In this document: piece after piece, positions 31,083 through 38,766 of the stretch
Layout: every line of letters starts with the position of its first letter
Position numbering within the stretch: position 1 is the first letter of the stretch
NCBI GenBank assembly: GCA_934503195.1
Contig: CAKSVM010000006.1
Location: 1-64,000, forward strand
Direction of reading: 5' to 3'
DNA: 64,000 nucleotides
DNA from: an uncultured Eubacteriales bacterium
GTDB lineage: Bacteria > Bacillota > Clostridia > Oscillospirales > CAG-272
Program-made: the position numbers and the translations under genes
Notes under the pieces: generated by a model
Told to the model about the DNA's origin: nothing
Databases searched by the model: none
Seen by the model: the letters and a program-made list of their open reading frames with translations, nothing else

Positions 31083-31835
31083 ATGAACGAACAGATACTC
31101 GCATCAGTAAACGGAAAGGCAATCACCGCGGCCGACGTCGACGCTTATCTCGCCGGAATGGGTCAGCGTGGCCAGTCCTACGACAACCCGAAGGGACGCG
31201 CGATGATCCTCGAACAGCTCATCAACAAATCGCTTCTCGTCCTTGACGCCACGAGAAACCTCTATGAGCGCGATCCTGAGTTCAAGGCTCAGCTTCAGCG
31301 CGTCAAGGAGGAGCTTCTCGCGAATTACGCCGTCGAAAAGGCAGTCTCGAGCGTCAGAGTCACCGACGCCGAGATCGAGAAGTACTTCGAGGAGAACAAG
31401 GACAAGTTCGTCGCCGACGCCACCGTCAACGCAAGCCACATTCTCGTCGATTCCGAGGAAAAGGCCAACGATATCATGGCGAAGATCAAGGCCGGAGAAA
31501 TCAGCTTCGAGGACGCGGCAAAGCAGTTCTCGTCCTGCCCGTCGGGCAAGGAAGGCGGACTTCTCGGCGACTTCGGACGCGGACAGATGGTTCCCGAGTT
31601 TGACGAGGCCTGCTTCTCGATGGAGGAAGGCGAGCTTCGCGGCCCGGTAAAGACTCAGTTCGGCTATCACATCATCAGACTCAACTCGAAGAACGCGCCG
31701 AAGGAATTAACCCTCGCTGAAGTCCGCGACCAGCTCCGCGAAAAGCTCCTCGCCGACAAGCAGCAGGCGGCTTATCAGTCGAAGATCAACCAGCTGAAGA
31801 TCCTCTACCCCGTCGACAAGCCGTCGATGTTTTAA
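31083..31835 (+). CDS. Parvulin-type peptidyl-prolyl isomerase (PpiC/SurA-like), cytosolic
   Basis: A 250-residue protein from ATG 31083, preceded by AAAGGAGAAA. The N-terminal helical SurA-like part (1-110, ILASVNGKAITAADVDAYL) is a chaperone module. The parvulin domain (about 115-205) has ASHILVDSEEKANDIMAKI, FSSCPSGKEGGLLGDFGRG and GPVKTQFGYHIIRL. There is no signal peptide or lipobox, unlike the surface foldase PrsA, so it should act in the cytoplasm as a folding helper. Its stop codon overlaps the start of a broken GNAT gene (TAATG), showing the two were one operon. Confidence 0.93.
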   Translation: MNEQILASVNGKAITAADVDAYLAGMGQRGQSYDNPKGRAMILEQLINKSLLVLDATRNLYERDPEFKAQLQRVKEELLANYAVEKAVSSVRVTDAEIEKYFEENKDKFVADATVNASHILVDSEEKANDIMAKIKAGEISFEDAAKQFSSCPSGKEGGLLGDFGRGQMVPEFDEACFSMEEGELRGPVKTQFGYHIIRLNSKNAPKELTLAEVRDQLREKLLADKQQAAYQSKINQLKILYPVDKPSMF

Positions 31836-32330
31836 TGGATTCCAAAGCGAAGTCGGCCGGAAGGATTCCGGATTCAGATGCCGGAATCCGCTTCGTCCGC
31901 CTGTCCGACCATCCGGAGCTCTTCCCCGCGCGGCGAAATGGTTCTCGGAAAAGTGGAAAATTCCCGGAAATGCCTATCTCGACAGCATGAACGAGAGTCT
32001 TTCGTCGGACGTCCCGGAGTGGTATCTCGCGCTTTCTGAAAACGGGATCGCCGGGGACTCGGGGTCATCGCAAACGACTTCCACGAGCGGCGCGATCTTT
32101 CCCCGAACGTCTGCGCGGTTTTCACCGAGGAAAAATTCCGCCGCCGCGGAATCGCCGGAAAGCTGCTCTCGCTCGTCTCGCGCGATATGGCGGAAAAGGG
32201 GATAAAGACGCTCTATCTCGTCACAGATCACGATTCCTTCTACGAACGCTACGGGTGGGAATATCTCACGGATGTGAAATGCGACGGCGGCGAAATCTCG
32301 CGGATGTATATCCACAGAGCTGTGGATTAA
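31835..32330 (+). pseudogene. GNAT acetyltransferase pseudogene, two frameshifts
   Basis: Translation from ATG 31835 gives a plausible start (IRFVRLSDHPELFP) and then goes wrong near 31928. Shifting frame restores WFSEKWKIPGNAYLDSMNES and VPEWYLALSENGIAG. A second shift near 32053 is needed to read LGVIANDFHERRDLSPNVC, the acetyl-CoA loop FRRRGIAGKLLSLVSR and the tail to the TAA at 32328-32330. Each shift fits loss of one base in a G-rich run. The rest is well preserved, so the decay is recent, or two sequencing errors are present. Confidence 0.8.
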
Positions 32331-32333
32331 ACG

Positions 32334-32367
32334 AAAAAATCAGGACGGAAGCCCGCCCTGATTTTTT
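32334..32367. terminator. Bidirectional terminator between GNAT remnant and LCP gene
   Basis: A stem of about 14 bp with one A-C mismatch, flanked by six A and six T, ending the plus-strand unit and the long minus-strand capsule operon. Confidence 0.88.
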
Positions 32368-33703
32368 ATTCGCCATAGATGAACTCGCAGAGTCTCTCCG
32401 CCGCCTCGTCGATGTCGAACGAGAGTATCGCCATCCGGTTGTACCACGCGAACTGATAGGAATCGGCGTATGGCACCTGCTGACTTGAAAAGCTCAGCTT
32501 CGACGCGTTAGAAAGCACCGATGTCGCGAGCGAGACCAGCGTCGTCGCGGGAATGTTCGTCTTGACAATCGTCATAGCGTAGTCGATGAGATCGCTTATC
32601 TCGGTGATCGACATTCCGGTCAGAATCTTGTTCATCACGGCCGTTATAACGTCGCGCTGACGGCGCGCGCGGCCGAAATCACTGTCGGTCGTGCGGTTCT
32701 GCATATGCGCCATCGCCAGTTTGCTGTCCATATGATTCATTCCGACAACAAGATCCTGCTTTATGAACGCGGAATAGTAATCAATCTCGGCCTTCGTCAG
32801 ATTCACGTCGACGCCGCCGATCTTATCGATGAACTCGGCCGCGCCTGTGAAATCGATCACGACGAAATTCTGCAAATCAAGCCCGAAGAGATCGTTCATC
32901 GTGTTGATCGCCAGTCCCGCGCCGCCAAAGGCGTAAGCCGTGTTCAGACGGTTCCAGCCGTGATCCTGAATCGGCACAAGCGCGTCGCGCAGAAGCGACA
33001 CCATCTTTACCTCGGCCGTCTTCTTGTTGTACGAGACGATCAGCATTGTGTCGCTCCGCCCGCGTTCAACCGTGACGTCGCGCGCGTCGGTTCCCATCAC
33101 AAGGATGTTAATTATATCCTTGTTCTTCTGAGAAACGCTGTACATCGGGTATTTTTTGCTGTAGACGCTGACCGCGTTCGAGGAAGTCCCGAAGGAATTG
33201 TTCTTGTTTTCAGTCGTCTCCGCCGCGGGCTTTGTCGTCACCGGAGCCGACGGCTTAGTCGTCTCAGAAGGCTTTGCGGTCGTCGGAGTCTTGGTGTCGT
33301 CAGTTGTCGGCCTCGGACGCGCCGTCTCGATTGTCGGAGCCTCGGTGTCGCGCGGGGCGCGGTAGGTCGTGTCCTCCGGCTCGGTGACGGGCCCGGTCTC
33401 GGTGACGGGTTCGGTTTCGGTCACAGGCTCTGTCCCGGTATCGGGCTCGGTATCGGGCCCGGTGATCGGCTCCTCGGTCTCCTCGGGGAGATCGGAGATC
33501 CCGTCCGAACCGATTACCACCTCCGGATACTCGGGTCTAACATACGAGTCCGAACGCTCGACCGGAGCCTCGTTTATATACGACGTGCGGTGATACTTCA
33601 CCGCGAGAATTATCACGGGTACACAGCAGAGAAGAACGAGGATGATTAGTACGGTGATGATTATCTTCACCGCGCGGTTAGATCTCTTGTTTTCTTTTTT
33701 CAT
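32366..33703 (-). CDS. LytR-CpsA-Psr (LCP) family cell-wall glycopolymer transferase
   Basis: From ATG 33703 (AAGGG 7 nt upstream) the protein has 445 residues. A short basic cytoplasmic start is followed by one membrane helix (IIITVLIILVLLCCVPVIIL) and then an extracellular linker of about 130 residues made of Thr, Pro, Glu and Asp with repeats such as TEPVTETEPVTETGPVTEP. The LCP domain has ILVMGTDARD, the lipid-phosphate-binding Arg residues in RGRSDTMLIVS and LLRDALV, and NFVVIDFTGAAEFID. LCP proteins attach capsule or teichoic polymers to peptidoglycan. It is the last gene of the capsule operon, as expected for the attachment step. Upstream in-frame ATGs at 33745 and 33754 lie inside the previous gene. 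Confidence 0.93.
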   Translation of the reverse strand: MKKENKRSNRAVKIIITVLIILVLLCCVPVIILAVKYHRTSYINEAPVERSDSYVRPEYPEVVIGSDGISDLPEETEEPITGPDTEPDTGTEPVTETEPVTETGPVTEPEDTTYRAPRDTEAPTIETARPRPTTDDTKTPTTAKPSETTKPSAPVTTKPAAETTENKNNSFGTSSNAVSVYSKKYPMYSVSQKNKDIINILVMGTDARDVTVERGRSDTMLIVSYNKKTAEVKMVSLLRDALVPIQDHGWNRLNTAYAFGGAGLAINTMNDLFGLDLQNFVVIDFTGAAEFIDKIGGVDVNLTKAEIDYYSAFIKQDLVVGMNHMDSKLAMAHMQNRTTDSDFGRARRQRDVITAVMNKILTGMSITEISDLIDYAMTIVKTNIPATTLVSLATSVLSNASKLSFSSQQVPYADSYQFAWYNRMAILSFDIDEAAERLCEFIYGE

Positions 33704-33728
33704 ACTTTTTTCCCTTGAGGTATCCGCC

Positions 33729-34247
33729 TCAGTTTCGTTTGCCATCGCGGACAAAGAACCGCTTCAGCCCTATCGCCGCTCTCAGAATCACCGGACGCGC
33801 GGCGTATGTCGGCGTCCAGAAAAAGCGGTAGAGCCGGAGAGGAAGTCCCTCCGCGTCGTGAATTTTCCCGCCGGAGTCAATCTTCCTCACCACCGCGACA
33901 ACCCTTTCGCGGCTTATGATCTCGCACCAGTTCTGCGCGTCGCCGTTCATTAAAAGCCGGCCGTCCGGAAGACATTTTCTCACTCTGTGGAGAACGAACG
34001 CGCCGTTCTCCCGCCTGAAAAGCAGTATGTCGCCGCGCTTTGCCCTGTCGCCGCTGATCCCTTCGAGGATCACGCCAGACCGCCCCGGATGAAGGAGCGG
34101 AAGCATACTTGTCCCGGTGACCTTTAGCGGAAGCGTCCCGCCGCCGTCAAAAAGCCGCTCAAAATCGTCCCCGTCGCGCAGAGCGTCGATTATTACAGTG
34201 TCGCGCCCCGAACTGTTCTTAGCCGCGGCCGGAATCCCGCCGCTCAC
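33729..34247 (-). CDS. S24/S26-type signal peptidase, SipW-like, without clear membrane anchor
   Basis: A 172-residue protein started at GTG 34247, which overlaps the upstream kinase stop (GTGA) and has GAGG 9 nt upstream. The catalytic Ser is in VTGTSMLPLLHPG. FVLHRVRKC offers a His in the place of the Lys general base, the arrangement of the ER-type, SipW-like group. The RGDILLFRRENG strand follows the family pattern. I see no N-terminal membrane helix; the C-terminus (LRLYRFFWTPTYAARPVILR) is basic and aromatic and could associate with the membrane. It may process a secreted component of the surface polysaccharide machinery. Confidence 0.85.
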   Translation of the reverse strand: MSGGIPAAAKNSSGRDTVIIDALRDGDDFERLFDGGGTLPLKVTGTSMLPLLHPGRSGVILEGISGDRAKRGDILLFRRENGAFVLHRVRKCLPDGRLLMNGDAQNWCEIISRERVVAVVRKIDSGGKIHDAEGLPLRLYRFFWTPTYAARPVILRAAIGLKRFFVRDGKRN

Positions 34248-35719
34248 TCGGAATCGTCCTCGATGGTTATCTCGGGTTCCTCCGGTCCGGTTTTCTTTTC
34301 GCCGTAGCCGTAGCCGCTCCGATAACCGTATCTGTAGTAGTGCGAATACCTGTATCCGTACCCGCCCGCGAAGTCGGGATAAGCGTTCAGAACGCATCCG
34401 AGCAGCTTCGCGCCGTTCTGGAAGGTGATCTGACCGAGCGCGTCGAGGATTCTCGACGTCCTCACCGTGTCGTGACGGACGACCATGATTATCGAGTCGA
34501 CCGCCTGCGCGATCAGCGAAGGCTCGGACGTCAGCCCGGCCGGGGGAGTGTCGATTATAACGTAGTCATAGATCCCCGCGAGCCGTTCGAAAAGCTCATT
34601 CAGCTTCCCGATTCCGAGAAGCTTCCAGATGTCAAAAGCCGCCGTGTTGAAGTTCATCACCGAAATCCCGGCGTTTTCGACGTCGACAATCTCGCCCGGA
34701 CGCTTGTCGTCCTTGTCGGGGAGATACGGATCGATTCCGAGAAGCTTGTTGACGCTCGGATTCTTTACGTCGCCATCGACGACTATGACCTTTTTCCCGG
34801 TCGCCGCGATCGCGACCGCGAGGTTGACCGAAACGGTCGTCTTCCCCTCGCCCGGCGCGGTACTCGTCAGCATTATGATCCGCCCGGCGTCCTTTGAACT
34901 TATCACCGAGTTTCTGAGCGCGCGGAAGGCCTCGCGGTACGAGTCGCCGACCTTCGGGTTAGTGAGCAGCACCGAGTTCGCAGCCTCGGTTTTGTATTTT
35001 TTGAAGGAGACCCCGGGAAGAGTCGCCACGCAGTGACGGTTCAGCTTCTGACGGATATCGCCGCGCGACCTGATCGTCCTGCGGCAGAGCGCGTAGAAGA
35101 CCACCCAGACGAGCGAGAGCGCGATTCCCGCCGCCGCGCCTTTCACCATGCTCACGCGGTAGGAGAACCGATTGTACGGCTCAGTCGCGCGCTCAGGCGG
35201 ATTCAGGATGTTGAGGTCGGTGTTTCCGATTACGTACTGCGCGACGGCCGGATAGTTCTTGATTACCGACAGAAGCACGTCATACGTAAGCTCCGGATCG
35301 CGTCCGCGCGCCGTGATCGTGAACATATTCGTCCCCTTGACCGAGGACGCCGAAAGCGTCGCAGGGAGGTACGGAAGCTCCATGTCGTTGCAGATTATGT
35401 CGTGCAGGATGTTGCTCTCGATTATCGCCGGGAAGGTCGACGAGAGCTGCGACGCCGTCGATCGCGCGTAGGAGAACGAGTAGGTCGAGATTCCGATTCC
35501 CGACGAGCCCGGATCCTGCGTCCGCACCGTGAAGGTGACGCTCGACTCATACATCGGAACGTATCTCATCCTGTTGCGGCAGAACATCGCGCCCGCGCCG
35601 AGAACGGCGAGCAGAAGGCAGAGCCACCAGAATTTAGAAAGGCCGCGGAATATCTCCGGAAAGTCGATCGAGACAAGTCCCTCGGAATTTTCGGATGAGG
35701 TCTTTTCGGTTTCGCTCAT
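34244..35719 (-). CDS. Polysaccharide co-polymerase with BY-kinase domain (first of two)
   Basis: A 491-residue fusion of a Wzz-type chain-length domain (two membrane helices, about 32-50 and 195-212, with an extracellular loop between) and a cytoplasmic tyrosine kinase. The kinase has Walker A TAPGEGKTTVSVNLA, Walker A' VDGDVKNPS and Walker B YVIIDTPPAG. Its C-terminus holds a dense Tyr cluster (GYGYRYSHYYRYGY), the autophosphorylation site. Kinase cycling with the CpsB phosphatase sets polymer length and export. It overlaps its paralogue by 4 bases. Confidence 0.93.
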   Translation of the reverse strand: MSETEKTSSENSEGLVSIDFPEIFRGLSKFWWLCLLLAVLGAGAMFCRNRMRYVPMYESSVTFTVRTQDPGSSGIGISTYSFSYARSTASQLSSTFPAIIESNILHDIICNDMELPYLPATLSASSVKGTNMFTITARGRDPELTYDVLLSVIKNYPAVAQYVIGNTDLNILNPPERATEPYNRFSYRVSMVKGAAAGIALSLVWVVFYALCRRTIRSRGDIRQKLNRHCVATLPGVSFKKYKTEAANSVLLTNPKVGDSYREAFRALRNSVISSKDAGRIIMLTSTAPGEGKTTVSVNLAVAIAATGKKVIVVDGDVKNPSVNKLLGIDPYLPDKDDKRPGEIVDVENAGISVMNFNTAAFDIWKLLGIGKLNELFERLAGIYDYVIIDTPPAGLTSEPSLIAQAVDSIIMVVRHDTVRTSRILDALGQITFQNGAKLLGCVLNAYPDFAGGYGYRYSHYYRYGYRSGYGYGEKKTGPEEPEITIEDDSE

Positions 35720-37194
35720 TTGTCCTCGTCCTCCTTCTTCACGGCGTTCTGATATTTGTATTTGTAATTCTTATATTTGTAGTAGTAACCGTATTTTCCG
35801 CCGTGATTTCCGCTCTCGTCGGCGCCGAGTTGACCGAGAAGCGAGATCTCGGGATGGACGTCGTTCAGGACGCATCCGGTGAATTTTCCGCTCTCGTTCG
35901 AAAGCGAGAGAATCGAGTCGTTTATGTCGGCCGCCTGAACACAGTCGGTTCTGACCGCGACGAAAACCGCGTCGGCGAGTCTCGCGATCACCGGGACGTC
36001 GGCCGCGGCGAAGAGCGGCGGCGTGTCGATTATCACGTAATCGAAAATTTCGTTCTTGAGCGAATCGACAACCTCGCTGACTCTCTCCGAGTGGATCCAG
36101 CCTACATAGTCCTCGTGCGGCAACATATTGACCGCGAGGTAAAGTCCGCTTCCCTGATACTGACGGAGTGCGTAGCCGCTAAGCTCGGATTTTCCCGAGA
36201 GAACCGTTCCGAGATCGGGGAGCTTTGATTTTTTCACCTCGAAGATCTTATGCAGCGCGGGCTTCTTGAAATCCATGTCGAGAAGCGCGACCTTGTGTCC
36301 GCGTCCTGAGAGCGAGAGCGCGATATTCGCCGCGATCGTGGATTTTCCCTCGTTCTCGGCGACGCTCGTGATCAGGAAGACCTTCGCGCCGTTTGTGCGG
36401 TTCATATATTCTATCTTCGTCGAAAGGCGGTTATAACCCTCGGCGAATCTGAAGCTGGCGTAGGAATCGGTCACGAGAAGCGCGGATTTTTTCTTTCCGA
36501 ACAGGAAATTGCGAAGACTCGTGTGCGGACGCTCATGCGCGATTGATCCGATAAGCTTCGCGTCGATCTTCGCGCCGAAGGATTTTTCGTCCTTCACCGT
36601 GTCGCGAAGGAGCGACAGCAGCACGATCGCCGCGAGAACGAGGAACGCGCAGAGTCCGGCGATCTTCGTGCGGTTTCCGCCCGAGATAGAGTTTGACGCC
36701 CCTGACGGAAGATCGGGCGAGCGCATGACGTCGATCACCGCGTCCGAAAGCACCGCGTCGGCGATCTCGGGGTAAATTTCCAGCACCGAACCGAGTTCGC
36801 GGTAGGCGAGCTCGGGCGAAGACGCCGTGACGCTGACCGTGAAGATATTCGTGTCGCTTATCGGCGACGCCGTGAGTTTTCCCGAAAAGCTGTCGAGTCC
36901 GAGATTTTCGGCCGCGCGCTTTGACATCGACGGCTGAACGAAGACGCTTGAAAAGATCTCGGCCATCTCTGAAGCGACCGAGACGTTGGCATAGGAATAG
37001 GCCGAGGAATTCTTCAGGTTGACGATAAGCGTCGCGCTGCTCGTGTATTCGGGACGGTAAACGCTCCGCGTGTAGATTCCGACGCCCATGTAGCCGATGA
37101 GCGCGGCGAGTATACAGAGCCAGATATTTCTCACAATGTCGGAGATAAGACTGTAGGGTTCGAACGTGAACCCGCTTTTTTCATTCTGATTCAT
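35716..37194 (-). CDS. Polysaccharide co-polymerase with BY-kinase domain (second of two)
   Basis: A 492-residue protein of the same architecture as its neighbour: Wzz domain with two membrane helices (about 20-40 and 183-200), then a BY-kinase with SVAENEGKSTIAANIA, LLDMDFKKPA and YVIIDTPPLF. The C-terminal Tyr cluster differs (KYGYYYKYKNYKYKY). Sequence identity to the neighbour is modest, so the duplication is old. Having Wzz and kinase in one chain is usual in Gram-negatives; in Firmicutes they are often split. Confidence 0.93.
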   Translation of the reverse strand: MNQNEKSGFTFEPYSLISDIVRNIWLCILAALIGYMGVGIYTRSVYRPEYTSSATLIVNLKNSSAYSYANVSVASEMAEIFSSVFVQPSMSKRAAENLGLDSFSGKLTASPISDTNIFTVSVTASSPELAYRELGSVLEIYPEIADAVLSDAVIDVMRSPDLPSGASNSISGGNRTKIAGLCAFLVLAAIVLLSLLRDTVKDEKSFGAKIDAKLIGSIAHERPHTSLRNFLFGKKKSALLVTDSYASFRFAEGYNRLSTKIEYMNRTNGAKVFLITSVAENEGKSTIAANIALSLSGRGHKVALLDMDFKKPALHKIFEVKKSKLPDLGTVLSGKSELSGYALRQYQGSGLYLAVNMLPHEDYVGWIHSERVSEVVDSLKNEIFDYVIIDTPPLFAAADVPVIARLADAVFVAVRTDCVQAADINDSILSLSNESGKFTGCVLNDVHPEISLLGQLGADESGNHGGKYGYYYKYKNYKYKYQNAVKKEDEDK

Positions 37195-37206
37195 CTCACA
37201 CCCCCG

Positions 37207-38016
37207 TCATCTCACAACGACCGTGAATATCTCATGCGAAGTGCGTCCCTCGAAATCGGTGACGTAATAGTGGACGAAATACGTCCCCGCCGTTCCGGTG
37301 TCGAGATCCGAGTCGATTCTCACGGCCGACATGAGGTCGGTTCCGTTTGACGCGACGGCCGAAACGAGATTATCGAAAACGTCGCATTCCTCTCCGACGC
37401 CGACATATGAAAGATAGCTTTCAAGCGTTATGACCGGAGCCGAGACGCGCTTTTCCTCGATGAAGACCGGAAGCTCAAGCGACGCCGTGTCGCCCTTGCT
37501 GTTCGTGACCCGCGCCGAGATGTAGAAAACCCCGGCCGTGTTCGTCTGATAATCGCTTGTCGTGATTATCACGCGGTCGCTGACATCTCCGTCGATCGAG
37601 TCGGCTGCCCCGAGATATTTCGGGATGTTCACAGTCTGCGAGATTCCGAAGACGAGTGAACCCGAGAGCGTGAAATACGGCGGCGTGTAATCGTCATAAA
37701 CAACCTTTCGCGAGGCCTTGGCAACGTGATTGTCGTTGTCGCAGACCGCGTAGGTGACGACTGAAACGCCGGGATCCGTGAATCTCGAAACCGACTCGAC
37801 GATAACCCGGTCAGTGAGATCTCCGTCCTTTTCGTCAAACGCCGTGACTCCCGAAAGCAGCGCGTCGTCGCCGTCCGAAAGGCTCACGCGGAGCAGATCG
37901 GAATCAAGCTTTACGACCGGGAGAGTCTCATCCTTTTGGGTAAGCAGTCCGGTCACTATATTCACGATGAGGACAACGAGAAAGAGCGCGAGAACACAGA
38001 CGCGAAGAATCCTCAT
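37207..38016 (-). CDS. Membrane-anchored protein with Ig-like (DUF5011-type) repeats
   Basis: A 269-residue protein: one N-terminal membrane helix (VCVLALFLVVLIVNIVTGL), then repeats of the bacterial Ig-like, DUF5011 kind. Two copies are clear: DEKDGDLTDRVIVESVSRF and DSIDGDVSDRVIITTSDYQ, each followed by a YxVxxxxxHVA/YISARVTNS strand. A third, weaker repeat ends at EIFTVVVR. It faces outward and probably binds a polymer or protein at the cell surface. Its place between the phosphatase and kinase genes suggests a part in assembling the polysaccharide export machine. No enzymatic residues are seen. Confidence 0.82.
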   Translation of the reverse strand: MRILRVCVLALFLVVLIVNIVTGLLTQKDETLPVVKLDSDLLRVSLSDGDDALLSGVTAFDEKDGDLTDRVIVESVSRFTDPGVSVVTYAVCDNDNHVAKASRKVVYDDYTPPYFTLSGSLVFGISQTVNIPKYLGAADSIDGDVSDRVIITTSDYQTNTAGVFYISARVTNSKGDTASLELPVFIEEKRVSAPVITLESYLSYVGVGEECDVFDNLVSAVASNGTDLMSAVRIDSDLDTGTAGTYFVHYYVTDFEGRTSHEIFTVVVR

Positions 38017-38034
38017 TATTCCGGCTCACCCCTT

Positions 38035-38766
38035 TCAAATTTGCCCGCGTCTTTTCACGCGGAGATTTTTAATGATTCTGAACGGATTTTCCTTGAGAAG
38101 CAGATCGGCGTAATCACCCGACCATTCGGTGCTTAAATACTCATGTATGTCGGCGAGATAGGGAGTGCGCATATACGGTCCGTGCGCGTCGCTCGCCACG
38201 ACGTCGGCGAGTCCCTCGTCCATCATTTTCCGCGCGCATCTGTACGCGGCATTGCCGAAGGCCCCCTTGAAGCTGCCCTTGTTGAGCTGAAGCACGCATC
38301 CCATCGAGCGGATATATCCGGCCGCGTGTATGTCCGAGGCGACGAAATCATACCTCTCTGGATGCGCGACGACCGGGATGAAGCCCTTCGTCACGAGTTT
38401 TTCGAGAAGCTTCATCGGTTCCCTTCCCTCGCCCTCGAAATCGAACTCGACAAGCGGGTAAACCGAGCCGTTCAGCGTCAGATACTCGCCCGCGATGAGC
38501 CTTTCCGCGCTCTCGTCGTCGAGGAAAATCTCCTGCCCAGCGAAAAGCGAGAGCCTTATCCCGTGGCGGAGAAGCAGCTCCTGAAGCTTTTTCGTGACAA
38601 ACGGGATCATTTTCACCTCATAATCGCTGCCCGGCCGCTGATGCGGAGTGCAGACAATGCCGCTGCACCTGCCCTTAACGGCGAGCGCGGCCATTTTTAT
38701 CGTGTCGTCAAGGATATCGGCTCCGTCGTCGATACCCGGAAGGATGTGGCAGTGGATATCAAACAT
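38035..38766 (-). CDS. CpsB/YwqE-type tyrosine phosphatase (PHP fold)
   Basis: A 243-residue metal-dependent phosphatase. DIHCHILPGIDDGA at the start, CTPHQRPGSDY, a mid-protein PVVAHPERYD and the late DVVASDAHGPY supply the metal ligands of the PHP family. It removes phosphate from the C-terminal tyrosines of BY-kinases, two of which are encoded in the same operon. It overlaps the upstream dehydratase gene by 8 bases. Confidence 0.93.
   Translation of the reverse strand: MFDIHCHILPGIDDGADILDDTIKMAALAVKGRCSGIVCTPHQRPGSDYEVKMIPFVTKKLQELLLRHGIRLSLFAGQEIFLDDESAERLIAGEYLTLNGSVYPLVEFDFEGEGREPMKLLEKLVTKGFIPVVAHPERYDFVASDIHAAGYIRSMGCVLQLNKGSFKGAFGNAAYRCARKMMDEGLADVVASDAHGPYMRTPYLADIHEYLSTEWSGDYADLLLKENPFRIIKNLRVKRRGQI

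Noticed and set aside
31835..32330. Programmed frameshifting in the GNAT gene
   Set aside because: Neither shift site is a recognised slippery heptamer and two separate shifts would be needed; decay or sequencing error is simpler.
33380..33470. Short imperfect DNA repeats that could suggest a CRISPR or tandem-repeat locus
   Set aside because: They encode the Thr/Pro/Glu linker of the LCP protein in frame; repeat units are short and uneven, with no spacer structure.
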